From positions 189,944,418 to 190,008,417 of the forward strand of contig NC_039358.1 of assembly GCF_003573695.1 (NCBI RefSeq): DNA of 64,000 nucleotides. The letters run 5' to 3'. Positions 1 to 11,619 of this stretch are shown in pieces. The DNA is from Papaver somniferum (taxonomy: Eukaryota; Streptophyta; Magnoliopsida; Ranunculales; Papaveraceae). Both the position numbers and the translations under genes were made by a program. Within the stretch, counting starts at the first letter, position 1; every line of letters starts with the position of its first letter. Under the pieces are notes generated by a model. The model ran no database searches. It was given only the letters and a program-made list of their open reading frames with translations, and was not told the origin of the DNA.

Positions 1-2
1 TT

Positions 3-1319
3 GCCTTTGGAGAACCATGGTATGCCGATATTTTCAATTACTTGGTGTCTAAACAAATCCCAAGGAACTTGTCTCGTGCTGAGAGGGACAAACTTAATAG
101 GTTAGGGAACCAATACATATGGGGTGATCCATACTTATGGAAACAAGGTAGTGACCAAGTATTACAAAGGTGCGTTCCAGAATCCGAGTTTAATTCTATC
201 TTGTCTTTTTGTCACTCCTATGCTTGTGGAGGACATTTTGGGAGTAAGAGAACCGCTCACAAGGTACTTGAAAGCGGTTTCTATTGGCCAACCTTGTTTA
301 AAGATGCATATACATTTTGTACAACTTGTGATAGGTGCCAAAGAACAGGCAATCTAGGTCCCCGAAATCAAATGCTACAAACTTTTATTCAATTTATTGA
401 AGTATTTGATGTATGGGGTATTGATTTTATGGGTCCTTTTGTCAGCTCTCATGGGAATTTTTATATCTTACTTGCTGTTGATTATGTCTCCAAATGGGTG
501 GAAGCTAAGGCCACCCCGACTAATGATTCTAAAGTGGTTTCAGATTTTGTGCAAGCTAATATCTTTGCAAGGTTTGGAGTTCCAAGAGCCATAATTAGCG
601 ATGGGGGTTCTCACTTCAAAAACAGGATTTTACAAACCTTGTTGAAGAAGTACAATGTGTCGCACAATATTGCAACACCTTATCATCCCCAAACAAATGG
701 ACAAGCTGAGGTGTCTAACCGGGAGGTGAAATCCATTCTAGAGAAGACGGTGAATCCAACAAGGAAAGATTGGAGCATGCGACTTAATGATGCTTTGTGG
801 GCTTATAGAACCGCACACAAGACACCTATCGGGATGTCTCCCTTTAGGCTTGTGTATGGTAAACCTTGTCATTTACCCGTTGAAATTGAGCATAAGGCGT
901 TTTGGGCTATTAAGCAATGCAATATGGAGATGGATGGGGATGGAAAGCAAAGGAAGTTACAACTCCAAGAGCTAGAGGAGCTTCGCAATGATGCATTTGA
1001 AAGCTCGCGCATTTACAAGGAAAAGACGAAAGCATTTCATGATAACATGATTTCTAGGAAACAATTTTGCATTGTGCAGAAATTGCTTTTGTTTAATTCT
1101 CGCTTGCATTTATTTCCGGGTAAATTAAGGTCACGTTGGATTGGACCTTTTATTGTTACTAATGTGTTTTCTCATGGTGCAGTAGAAATTCGTAGCATAG
1201 CTACAGGCAAGGAACTTAAAGTTAATGGGCACCGGTTGAAACCATATTATGATAATTTCACTTCCGAAGTGGTGGAAGGAGCTAATTTTGTGGATGCACT
1301 CCCTATGGAGGAGGCATAG
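3..1319 (+). CDS. Integrase region of Athila-type Pol (5' partial)
   Basis: This catalyses insertion of retrotransposon cDNA. The frame is open from the window edge ([10 protein letters not shown] before the first usable start), so it continues an upstream polyprotein. An HHCC zinc-binding domain ([11 protein letters not shown] followed by CTTCDRC) lies at about residues 60-105. The rve core follows, with D in [10 protein letters not shown] in [10 protein letters not shown], and E in the [14 protein letters not shown] block. The C-terminal part carries [18 protein letters not shown] and WAIKQCN, both characteristic of Athila elements. No stop or frameshift interrupts it before the TAG at 1317-1319, so this copy was intact until recently. 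RT and RNase H would lie outside the window. There is no chromodomain, as expected for Athila. Confidence 0.92.
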   Translation, partial: AFGEPWYADIFNYLVSKQIPRNLSRAERDKLNRLGNQYIWGDPYLWKQGSDQVLQRCVPESEFNSILSFCHSYACGGHFGSKRTAHKVLESGFYWPTLFKDAYTFCTTCDRCQRTGNLGPRNQMLQTFIQFIEVFDVWGIDFMGPFVSSHGNFYILLAVDYVSKWVEAKATPTNDSKVVSDFVQANIFARFGVPRAIISDGGSHFKNRILQTLLKKYNVSHNIATPYHPQTNGQAEVSNREVKSILEKTVNPTRKDWSMRLNDALWAYRTAHKTPIGMSPFRLVYGKPCHLPVEIEHKAFWAIKQCNMEMDGDGKQRKLQLQELEELRNDAFESSRIYKEKTKAFHDNMISRKQFCIVQKLLLFNSRLHLFPGKLRSRWIGPFIVTNVFSHGAVEIRSIATGKELKVNGHRLKPYYDNFTSEVVEGANFVDALPMEEA

Positions 1320-3373
1320 AAAGCAAGGAGATAGTCGGGCTGACGACTTTAAACCAAGCGCTAAATGGAAGGCAACCCATAGGATGAGTATTTCTTGTCT
1401 TGTATTTATTTCTTGTCTTGTTTTTAGTTTTTCTTATCTTGTTTTGCATTTACTTTTTCTGATTTCTGTCATTATCATGTTAGAATTTCCCACCTTTACT
1501 TTCTTTGGACGATTCAATTTACGTTGAGGACAATGTAAAGTTTAAGTGTGGGGGAGTGGTTAAGCATTTGCATTGTAAAATTTTCAAATTTTTTCGACTT
1601 TTGTGTAAAATAGTGAATAAGAAAACTCCAAATTGTGGTTAGTTTAGAGTCACATAGTATACATGTCGCTAAGATTACATCGAGATTCTCATAAGAGTGA
1701 CTGAACTTAGAGATGACAGAGAACATGATCGGGTTTCTTACTTGTATGAGAGTTAAAGTTGGATTTAACCATCCCGGTGGCAAATGAGGTGCAGACTGAA
1801 TTCGGTATTAGATTTGTGATCCCCTATAGTGGAGACTACCCATGTTACATCATGAGAGGCACCGACCGTCACTTCTTTGTACCTGTCTAAATATGTGCTT
1901 TTAGAGTGTGTGTCACCATACGTAAACTCCGGGTAGAATGGTGAGCTACCCAACCTCCCACCAATAGAAGCACTATTTTGATCTCTTGAGTGCTATTTTA
2001 TCAATCATGAATGGTGACATCGAATTGCTAACTTACATACCACTTGTAATCTTGTTCGCAGTTAGCACCATCCACTTTATCTTTCTCTACACCAACAGAT
2101 CCATAGTAACTCCATCATCATCAACAAGAGGAGCATCACAAATTCGAAGGAAATTTGAAGACGTTCAAGGTTTACAAGCAACAATACAGAAATGAGCAGA
2201 TTCAGATTCAAGTATAGCAACAAGACGAGCAGAAGTTTTACAAGTTGAAGACTATTGTACAAGAGTGAATATTATCAAGATGAGAATTCAAGAAGTTTAT
2301 GATATCGAGACATACAATGAAGAATCAAGCGGTAAAGTACTTACACCATGGCCTTTGTACTTGCATTTTATTTTATCTTTATTTTGTATTTGTATTTGTA
2401 TTATTTTCTCTTGTCTCAAAAGAAAAAGAAAAAGAAAAAAACTTGGGATATGATCATCATTATGCTAGTCCCTTGTCAAAAAAAAAAAAAAAAAGACAAG
2501 AGACAATTTTATTAGGTTCATCATTAGTTTTAATATTTTGTTTGTCTTCATTTTGTATTTACTTTATTTATCTTGCATCTTATAAAAAAAAATAAAAAAT
2601 ATTTATTGCATCATATTTTGGTTTGTTTAGTTCGTTTTTGGTTTTGTATTCATTCAATAAAGCCAATGGAAGAAGAAATATTTATAATGGAGTTTCAAGC
2701 AACAAGGAATTAAAGGAAAGAATCACATTATCAAGATTCTACGAAGTTCAAGAGTTATCATCACTAGTTGAAGACCGAATACGAAGATGAAGACAAAGAT
2801 TGAAGACCGAAGACGTTTCTATGCATGCTGTGAGAGTGGTGCTAACTGCACGCCGAACGGATAACGAGGTAAGTAAGCATATTCCCACCTTCGTTAAGTG
2901 GTTGATTTCCTTTCTTAGAGATCGTCATAAAAAGGGTTTTCAAAATGAATAAAAGATGTGGGTTTTCAAAACAATTCAGAGGGTTTTTGCCTTCTTACTA
3001 TTCAACGTGTCGCAGGATTCTCTCTTCGTTCCTACCTCGACACATGTGTGACCCATAAAGAGCTATTTATTATTGAGAGCAATATCATAGAACCCTTTCT
3101 TGTGAGGCAGAGTCGAGACTTTCGATCACTCCGAACCCGAATTACTTTCGAGAAGGGATGGTTATTTCTCTCTCAACTTTTAAGGATGAGATTGTGTTCA
3201 CTTATGTGTCTAACTTCTTATGACTAGTGTGCAGAATCTCTATGTCTTCATAGCGCGTTGGATGCTATCATTTCGGAGAAATAGTAAGTTGGAAAAGCAG
3301 GTTTTGTGGGTATATCTCTAGTAAACCCTCATGAGATGGAGTTGTATGTATCCTTTACAATAAGTTTTTTTTA
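1320..3373 (+). other. Athila 3' noncoding region with internal polypurine tract
   Basis: No convincing gene is present; the short ORFs here have no domain signature, and I see no env-like ORF. Two short motifs recur in the other Athila-related elements of the window. One is a GACTTTAAAC...GGCAACCCA motif at 1340-1380, right after the integrase stop. The other is TTGAGGACAATGT plus an internal PPT (AAGTGTGGGGGAGTGG) at 1524-1559. A/T-rich simple tracts occur at 2400-2600. The inverted copy is at 49095-51135. Confidence 0.7.
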
Positions 3374-3412
3374 TTTGCTCGAGGACTAGCAAAGTCTCAG
3401 TGTGGGGGAATT
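3374..3412 (+). promoter_or_regulatory. Hairpin and terminal polypurine tract before Athila 3' LTR
   Basis: TTTGCTCGAGGACTAGCAAA (3374-3393) can fold with TTTGCT/AGCAAA arms. It is followed by AGTGTGGGGGAATT, the expected plus-strand primer, directly before the LTR start TGATAGG. The same 20 nt occur unchanged before the 3' LTRs at 36627, 45982 and (minus strand) 49055. Confidence 0.8.
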
Positions 3413-3905
3413 TGATAGGTGTAGAATACACCGTATTTACTATCTAGAGTTTATGCTTTCTTTGCTATTTTTTCTTGTGAATTATGTATCTTATGTGTGA
3501 GTTTGAGTTTATTAGGTGCAATGAACTCATTTGGAGCAAAAGAAGAAAGAAAGCACTCTTTTGGAGCATAAAGGGAAGAATCGTCATTTCACAGGCAGGT
3601 GCTATCTAGAGCCAGTCACAGGTCAAGGGGATACTACTGGGTGGCTCGTATCATCAGTGGGTGCAAATAGCCATCCCAGTTTATTTCACAACCCTATATC
3701 GATTCTCTTCCATTACAACTCACCTGAAATTCAGAGATGAGTGAGGAAAAAAAATGGTTGCGGTTGCTGTAAGAGAAATCGAGAAGATGAATTAGTTTCA
3801 GAGATTCAGAGATGAAATTTGAGGTAGAGAAGCATACTGGTTGCAGAAGAGGAACAGGAGATGAAGGATTCTGTTTGCTGCGGCTGGTGTAAGAGATGAT
3901 GAACA
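3413..3905 (+). repeat. Athila-type 3' LTR, truncated after about 490 bp
   Basis: It begins TGATAGGTG straight after the PPT and aligns loosely (roughly 70% by eye) with the minus-strand LTR that starts at 49055. Similarity ends near 3905, at the join with copia gag sequence. No LTR end or target duplication is present. Confidence 0.7.
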
Positions 3906-4159
3906 CAGAAAATATCTGAATCACCTTCATCAGAGACTTCCTCATCAACATCTCTATCAATATCTGAATCACCTTCATCAGAAAGTTCATCCAACTGTTC
4001 TTCTAGGTGTGTTTCACGGACTTCAACAGGTTTTACATTAAGAGCATGTTTAGATACTGACCTAGATGTGACAGTCCTCTCCGGTGAATCCAAGCTTTGA
4101 AAATCATCTGGTAATTTATGAACAGGTACGTTATTAGAGATATACTCGTCCATAATCAA
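3906..4159 (-). pseudogene. Ty1/copia gag, N-terminal fragment
   Basis: The frame opens with ATG at 4159, about 45 bp inside the primer binding site, which is the expected place for gag. About 80 residues remain before the join with Athila LTR near 3905; beyond that the frame reads foreign sequence. The fragment is acidic and contains a short tandem repeat (SDEGDSDI twice). The rest of gag and pol are missing. Its identity rests on position after the LTR and PBS, not on a recognised domain. Confidence 0.55.
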
Positions 4160-4203
4160 ATCGCGACAAACACAGACTTATGAGGTCTTAAACGTGTTTG
4201 CCT

Positions 4204-4215
4204 GCTCTGATACCA
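4204..4215 (-). promoter_or_regulatory. tRNA-iMet type primer binding site
   Basis: On the minus strand this reads TGGTATCAGAGC, two bases after the LTR end. It is the standard sequence complementary to the 3' end of initiator tRNA-Met, used by many plant copia elements. It fixes the LTR at 4218-6585 as a 5' LTR read leftward. Confidence 0.88.
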
Positions 4216-4217
4216 AT

Positions 4218-6585
4218 TGCAAAAGTGGAGGTACAACAATACAACAACCACACCCAATATTCCGCTTAGCAATCAGTATGGACAAACTCCAATATACTTT
4301 CTAGAGAATCAACTAGACAGTTAGACTCAATCTAGATGAAAAGTATATCAAAGAGTTTATATCTCAATCTCTCGATTTGATATATACTCAAGCAAATAGA
4401 AATCTGCGAGTCTTTATCAAATACTAGAGGGATAACTTGGATGGTACCAAAGACCAATATCCAAGTGTCAATCAATTTAAATCAACAACTAAAAGGTCGG
4501 ATATTCTAATTGATTGAACAACGCACAACCTGTGATATTTCAATTATATAAAAAAATATAATACGGAAAAGAAATAACACAGACACCAGAATTTTGTTAA
4601 CGAGGAAACCACAAATGCAGAAAAACCCCGGGACCTAATCCAGATTGAACATGCACTGTATTATGCCGCTACAGACACTAGCCTACTCCAAATTAACTTC
4701 GGTCTGGACTGTAGTTGAACCCCAATCAATCTTACACTGATCCAAGGTGCAGTTATGCTCTTACGCCTCTGATCCCAGCAGGATGCTACATACTTGATTC
4801 CCTTCGCTGATCTCACCCACAACTAAGAATTGCTACAACCCAAAGTCGACGACTTTAATAAACAAATTTGTATTACACAGAAAAGTCTACGGTGATAGAT
4901 AAACCCGTCTCCCACGAATATACCTATGAGTTTTGTTCTGTCTTTTGATAAATCAAGGTAAACAGGAACCAATTGATAAACCGGACTTATATTCCCAAAG
5001 AACATCCTAGTATTATCAATCACCTCACAATAATCCTAATCGACGCATCGAAAAAAGATAGTGTGGAATCACAAACGATGAGACGAAGTGTTTGTGATTA
5101 CTTTTCTATCTTTCCTATCGGAGATATAAATCTCGAGCCAATTGTTACAATCGTACTCGTAACGATAGAAGATGCAAGATCATATCACACAACTACAAGA
5201 AAAGTAGTATCGGTCTGGCTTCATAATCCCAATGAAGTCTATAAGTCGTTAAACTGGTTTTAGAAGAAGAAACCAAAGGTTATAGGAGAATCGACTCTAG
5301 CTATGCAACTAGTATCACACGTAAGGTGTGGGGATTAGTTTTCCCAGTTGCTAGAGTTCTCCTTTATATAGTCTTTCAAATTATGGTTTGCAATCAATAT
5401 TAGCTTGGTAACAAATCATTCAATATTCACCGTTATATGAAAACCTGATTAGATTCAAGCTAATATTTCTCAACCGTTGGATCGAAAACTTAGCTTGTTA
5501 CACACAAATGAAATGTCTAATTTTGGGTTTACGAACCGTTCCCAAACATTAACATTTGTTGGTTCAAAAATATTTAACCAAATGGTTAGCCATATGATCA
5601 CTTTCATATCCACCATATTCTTCTTCACCATAACTAGTTCAAATGACTCAAATGAACTAGTTAGAGAGTTCTTCAATTTCTTAGATCTTATTTAACTACA
5701 CAAGACACAATCGAAGCAAAAACGGTTTGATTCACTCGAATCAGTTCATGAATTTATAGCCACGGTTTGCAAAAGCATTCCTTAGTTTAAATAAACATGA
5801 GTTCAAGAACAACCAGTTTTAGATATAACCTGCTCAAGTTCGCGGACTGGGTTCGCGGACTTAAGCTCACGGAAGGAGTTCACAAACTCCAGCAGAAATT
5901 CTCGGGTCGAGAACTTCCGCCAATTCGCGGACTTGGATCACGCCACATTCTGTTTCTCTTGATGAACAAAGTTCGCAAACTTTGGTTCAAGGAATAAGGA
6001 CTTATACATATATGTGTTTCCACGACAATGATTATATCCTACCAATGGTTACGTAATCTAAACTCTTATTTCAATCATTGAAAAATTCTCAGAGGATGTT
6101 ATGTAGCCGTTATTCACAGAACATTTTTTGTCAGAGCAATTTTCAAAGTGATTAAAACATAACATGACATTCGTCACTAGGTAAAGATGAATTTGTCTAA
6201 AGCGAAAGCTTACCAGCACATATTTCGAGAAATAGATAGGCGAGTTAAACTCGGATCGAAATAGCAAATGTGTATAATGAAAGTCTATACATCAGCACGA
6301 CTTTTGTCTCAAGAGTAGGAGATAGAATAGATAGACTTTTGAGTGACAGATAAGTTCAAGTCTCCACATACCTTTTAGTCGATGAAGATCCACCAGTTCC
6401 TTGAGTAGTCCTTCGTCTTGTATGATCATTGCCATGGAGTCTTGATCTCAACTACACTTTCTATCCTAGTCCGAGACCTTTAGCTATGTAGGCTAGAAAT
6501 GAAGACTTATAGTTTTGATCACTAACGTTGACAAACATGCTTGAGATAGCAACGCATGCGAGTTCGACCGAGCAATGCTCTAACA
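4218..6585 (-). repeat. Ty1/copia LTR, complete (5' LTR of a minus-strand element)
   Basis: On the minus strand it begins TGTTAGAGCA and ends TTTTGCA, 2368 bp. The length, the iMet PBS and (in the related copy at 23270) an AAAGGGGGAGAT polypurine tract suggest a SIRE/Maximus-like lineage. The LTR holds a cluster of short CGCGGAC/GTCCGCG motifs at about 5840-5965. It forms the left arm of an inverted repeat with 6586-8699. Confidence 0.82.
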
Positions 6586-8699
6586 TACTCTATCTCCTAT
6601 CATGAGACAAAAGTCGTTTTGCTATATAAACTTTGATTATACACATTTGTTATTTCGAGCCGAGTTTATCTCGCTTATCTATTTCTCGAAATACGTGTTG
6701 GTAAGCTTTCGCTTTGGCCAAGTTCATCTTTACCTAGTGACGAAAGTCATGTTATGTTTCAATCACTTTGAAAATGGCTTTGACGAAAAATTGTTTGTGA
6801 ATAACAACTATATAACGTCCTCTAAGAATGTTTCAATAATTGAAATGAGAGTTTAGATTATATAACCATTGTTGGATATAAGCATTGTGTGGTAACACAT
6901 ATATGTATAAGTCCTTATTCCTTGAACCAAAGTTCGCGTACTTTGTTGATCAGGAAAACCGGAACAAGAGTTGTGAACTTAGTCCGTGAACCTAGTCCGC
7001 GTACTGGCGGAAGTTCTCATCCCGAGAAAATCTGCTGGAGTTTGTGAACTCCTTCCGGGAACTTAAGTCCGAGAACTAAGTCTGCGTACTTGAGTTGGTT
7101 ATATCTAAAGACGATTATTTTTGAACTTATATTTATATTAACTAAGGAATGCAAGTTTGCAAACCATGGCTATAAAGTTCATGAATCGATTCGAGTGAAT
7201 GAAATCGTTTTTGCTTCAATTGTGTCTTGTATACTTCTATAAGATTTATACAATTGAACAACTCTCTAACTAGTTCATCTGAATCATTTGAACTAGTTAT
7301 GGTGAAGAAGAATATGGTTGATATGAAAGTGCTCATATGGCTAACTATTTGGTTAACTATTGTTGAACCAAAAAATATACATGTTTGGGTATGGTTACAC
7401 AAACCTAAAATCGTGCATTTCATTTGTGTGTAACAAGCTATGTTTTCGATCTAACGGTTGAAAGATATTAGCTTGAATCTAATCAGGTTTTCATCTAATG
7501 TTGAATATTGAATGCTTTGCTATTAAGCTAACATTGATTGCAAACCTTGATTTGAAAGACCATTTAAGGGAGAACTCTAGCAACTGGGAAACCTAATCCT
7601 CACACCTCCTATGTGATACTAGTTGTATTAACTAGAGTCGATTCTCCTTTGACCTTAGGTTTCTTCTCGAGACCTTGTAGGTTAACGACTTGAAGACTTC
7701 ATTGGGATTGTGAAGCCAGACCGATACTACTTTCTTGTAGTTGTGTGATTTGATCTTGCTGATTCTATCGTGTTGAGTACAATCGTAACGATTGTCTTGA
7801 GATTAATATCTTCGATAGGAAAGGTATAAAAGTAGTCACAAACATCTTCGTTTCATCGTTTGTGATTCCACAATATCTTCTTTCGCCGCGTCGATTAAGA
7901 TTATTGTGAGGTGATTGATAATACTAGGCTGTTGTTCGGGAATATAAGTCCGGTTTATAAATTGGTTCCTGTTCACCTTGATTTATCGAAAAACGAAACA
8001 AAAACTTGTAGGTATTTCTGTGGGAGATAGATTTATCTATTATCATAGACTTTCCTGTGTGATACAGATTTGTTTATTAAAGTCTTTGACTTTGGGTCGT
8101 AGCAACTCTTAGTTGTGGGTGAGATCAGCTAAGGGAATCAAGTGCGTAGTATCCTGCTGGGATCAGAGACGTAAGGAGCGCAACTGTACCTTGGATCAGT
8201 GTGAGATTGATTGGGGTTCAACTACAGTCCAGACCGAAGTTAGTTTGTAGTAGGCTAGTGTCTGTAGCGGCTTAATACAGTGTGTGTTCAATCTGGACTA
8301 GGTCCCGGGGTTTTTCTGCATTTATGGTTTCCTCGTTAACAAAATTCTGGTGTATGTGTTATTTCTTTTCCGCATTATATTTTGTTATATAATTGAAATA
8401 TCACAGGTTGTACGTTAAGATCAATCAATTTGAATAGCCAACCTTTGGTTGGTGATTTACATTGTTTGACACTTGAACATTGGCCTTTGGTACCGTTCAA
8501 GTTATTTCACATAATAATCAGGCTCACGGATTTCTATCTGTTTGATTTGCTGATTACATTGTGAAATAGAGATATTAGAACTCCTTGATATACTTTATTA
8601 AGATTGAGTCTAGTTGATTCTCTTGAAAGTATATTGGAGTTAGTCCATACATATTGTTATTGAAATATTGGGTGTGGTTGTTGTACCCCCGCTTTTTCA
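6586..8699 (+). repeat. Ty1/copia LTR, 5'-truncated
   Basis: Same family as 4218-6585 but in the opposite orientation, lacking roughly the first 250-300 bp. It ends CCCCCGCTTTTTCA at 8699. No PBS or internal sequence follows; instead a second LTR fragment starts at once. It is likely a product of rearrangement rather than a solo LTR. Confidence 0.8.
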
Positions 8700-9953
8700 T
8701 AACGGTTGAAAGATATTAGCTTGGTTAAATCAGGTTTTTCATCTAACAGTGAATATTAAATGCTTTGTTACCAAGGTAACTTGGATTGCAAACCCTGATT
8801 TGAAAACTATATAAAGGAGACATCTAGCAGCTGGAAAAACTAATCCCCACACCTCATGTGTGATACTAGTTGGTTTTGCTAGAGTCAATTCTCCTTTAAC
8901 CTTAGGTTTCTTCTCGAGACCCTGTAGGTTAACGACTGAAAGACTTCATTGGGATTGTGAAGCCAGACGAAACTACTTCTCTTGTATTTGAGCGATCTGA
9001 TCTTGCCATTTTCTATCGTACGAGTTCAATTGAATAATTGACTTGAGATTATATCTCTGACAGGGCAAGATAAAAAGAAATCACAAACATCTTCGTCTCA
9101 TCGTTTGTGATTCCACAATATCTAGTTTCGCTACCATACGATTTAAATTATTGTGAGGTGATTGATAATACTAGGTTGTTCTTCGGGAATATAAGTCCGG
9201 GTTATCAATTAGTTCTTGTTCACTTTGATTTATCAAAAGACGAAACAAAAACTCATAGGTTTATCTGTGGGAGACAGATTTATCTATTATCATAGACTTT
9301 TCTGTGTGAGACAGATTTGTCTATCAAGTCTTCGACTTTGGGTCGTAGCAACTCTTGGTTGTGGGTGAGATCAGCTAACGGAATCAAGTATGTAGTATCT
9401 TGCTGGGATCAGAGACGTAAAGAGCGCAATTGTACCTTGAATCAGTGTGAGATTGATTAGGGTTCAACTACAGTCCAGACCGAAGTTAGTTTGTAGTAGG
9501 CTAGTGTCTGTAGCGGCTTAATACAGTGTGGTGTTCAATCTGGACTAGGTTCCGTGGATTTTCTGCATTTGCGGTTTCCTCGTTAACAAAACTTCTGGTG
9601 TCTGTGTTATTTTTATTCTGCATTATATTTTGTTATATAATTGAAATATCACAGGTTGTGCGTTGTATCGATCAATTGTGAAATCCAACCTTTGGTTGTT
9701 GATTGGAAATTGATTGATCCTTGGATATTGGTCTTTGGTACCATCCAAGTTTATATCTCTAGTATTTGATAAAGACTCGCAGATTGCTTGAGTAAAGATC
9801 AAATCGAGAGATTGAGATATTAACTCCTTGATATACTTTTTATTAAGATTGAGTCTGACTGTCTAGTTGATTCTCTTAAAAGTATATTAGAGTTAGTCTA
9901 TACAGATTGCTAATCGAAATACTGGGTGAGGTTGTTAGACCCCCGCATTTTCA
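8700..9953 (+). repeat. Second copy of the copia LTR 3' half
   Basis: It starts at AACGGTTGAAAGATATTAGC, which matches the LTR interior at about 7452, and runs to the LTR end (CCCCGCATTTTCA). It thus repeats the last 1.25 kb of the preceding LTR in tandem, with clear divergence. No PBS follows. Confidence 0.78.
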
Positions 9954-11085
9954 TAAGGAGTACAATCACAAAAACTGGGAACAACTAGCATAAGTTTCTT
10001 CCAAAAGCACAATTCATTTCAGAACATAATGGAAACAACTAGCATAAGTCCAGTAAAAAAAAATAGTATAGGATGTCTTTAGAACCATTTAACATGTTCC
10101 ATCGTATTCCAAAGGCATACAACAAGTACTAGTTTTCAACTTATAAGGCATAGATGCACAACCGACTCAAAATATGAAGGCAACTACTACCAATTGCTTC
10201 CAAATATGGGAACAACTAGCATAAGTTGCCTCCAAAATATGTAGTAAAATATCTTTTTCCTATAGAGTGATTGCAAATATTCAAAATAAGCTACATTTCT
10301 AATTCAACATAATGGAACAAAGTAACTATGAAATAGAACAAAGTAAATCGAATGAAATTAGTATCACCAGCAGGTTTCTTACCTTTACTGATTTCTTTTC
10401 ACCAACAGAAGCATTCGATTCCTTAAACACCAACATAATCAGTTGATTTTTTTGTCTTTCATTACATGCAACAAAATCAAAGAAAATTAGTTTGAATCTA
10501 GGAGATATCAGTAACGAACATTATCAAAACTGAAATCAAATGAATCGAACTCTTTTTTTGAAGATAAATCATGTATTAAACCCTAAAAATTGAAATCAAT
10601 TGAAATTCAAACTTAATTCAAACACAGAATCTTTGATTACCTTCGTTTGATTAAGTTTGTTCTTCTGAAAATGATGTTGTCGTTAGATTTTGAAGTTTTT
10701 TTGATCTGTTCCTTCGTTTTTGTGGTTAGATTTTTCCAAAATCTCTGAACTAATCTATTCCTTGATCTAGTTTGCTGTTAACCATTAATTTGTTTTGTCT
10801 CAGTTTTTTTCTGATTTTATAGTCGATCGTTGCAGTTTTTTTTTTTTTGAATTTTTTCAGTTTTTTTTCGATCTGGATTGAGAGAGGAAAGAGAGTGAGA
10901 GAAGAAGAGAAATGAATGAATGACCGACCGTTACTTTTTTCTCCTGAATGTTTATATTTATTTGAAGGCTATTTTAGTAATCTTATCATTCGGGTTTGGG
11001 CTTTTTCAACTCTAGGGGTATTTGTAAAGATCATAAGGGTATTTTGGAAGGGGCCCTATACTAGGGGTATTTAAATAATGTTCCC
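9954..11085 (-). mobile_element. Probable terminal fragment of a DNA transposon
   Basis: A/T-rich and without an ORF of note. The right end, read on the minus strand, begins GGGAACATTATTTAAATACC and then has C-rich patches. It is followed by a pyrimidine-rich leader-like stretch (about 10880-10925) resembling a 5' UTR. GGGAACAACTAGCATAAG recurs on the plus strand near 9979 and 10209. The right edge falls inside a Tat integrase ORF, so it seems to be an insertion. The left edge meets the copia LTR and no matching terminal repeat or target duplication can be shown. Superfamily not assigned. Confidence 0.35.
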
Positions 11086-11326
11086 AATTCCAAACCAGCA
11101 GAAAATATTCAGAGCACGAACGATTAAGCCGAAAAAATTTAATGAAGGAGATTTGGTTCTCAAAGCAACTAAACGCGACCTTCATTCTGCAAGAAGCTCT
11201 AATTGGAAAGGGATTTTTATGGTCGCTAAGTCCGTGGTTGGTGGATACTACAAACTGATCAACATGGATGGCAGGACCAGCGTGCCAGTGATACAGGAGA
11301 ATTGGATCAAGGCCTTTGATGCCTGA
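11086..11326 (+). pseudogene. Tat-type integrase, C-terminal remnant
   Basis: About 80 residues remain. FNEGDLVLKA followed by NWKGIFMVAKSV, GGYYKLINMDG and NWIKAFDA is the usual C-terminal pattern of Tat integrases (EGDLVL, W-x-G-P/I, Y-x-L, N-x-x-x-L/I). The upstream part is cut off by the insertion ending near 11085. A shorter relative (NQQKI, IKPK) is present on the minus strand at 58750-58827 in element B. Confidence 0.75.
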
Positions 11327-11619
11327 GACATTCAGCGTCTTCGGGTGTTATTTGCAAGGCACAAATGAATGCTCGAGACACCCAATGCATCTTAGGATTT
11401 TTTTTTCACGTGTACTTTCAATTCCTCTAAAACGTTTGCAATACTTGCATCCAGTATTTAAATTCAGTAATTTATCAAATTTCTTTTATTTAAATAAAAA
11501 TCTCTATCAAATCCAAAAGAAAATCCTCAATCACTCACTTATCCAAAACCAATCAAAAAATCAAAACCAAAGTAAAACCTCACATCTCTCAGAAGTTCAA
11601 GAGATTATGGAAAGGAAAA
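11327..11619. other. Spacer between Tat integrase end and aORF end
   Basis: About 290 bp of A/T- and CAAA-rich sequence between the integrase stop and the convergent end of the antisense gene. I see no ORF or repeat of note. Confidence 0.5.

Larger units (their letters stand above)
1..3905 (+). mobile_element. Athila-type Ty3/gypsy retrotransposon, 3' part (copy 1)
   Basis: The order is integrase, about 2 kb of noncoding DNA, polypurine tract, then LTR start, which is the 3' half of an Athila-clade element. The integrase wording is typical of that clade. The left end lies outside the window. The LTR stops near 3905, where the sequence changes abruptly to copia gag in the opposite orientation, so the rest of the LTR is lost. 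A diverged inverted copy of the region from the integrase end to the PPT is at 49056-51501. Confidence 0.85.

Noticed and set aside
2958..3227. 89-codon ORF before the Athila 3' LTR as an env-like gene
   Set aside because: No signal peptide or membrane segment, and the inverted copy at 49095-51135 does not keep the frame.
9954..11085. Assignment of the A/T-rich block to a named DNA transposon superfamily
   Set aside because: Only one terminus is visible, and no transposase or target duplication can be seen.
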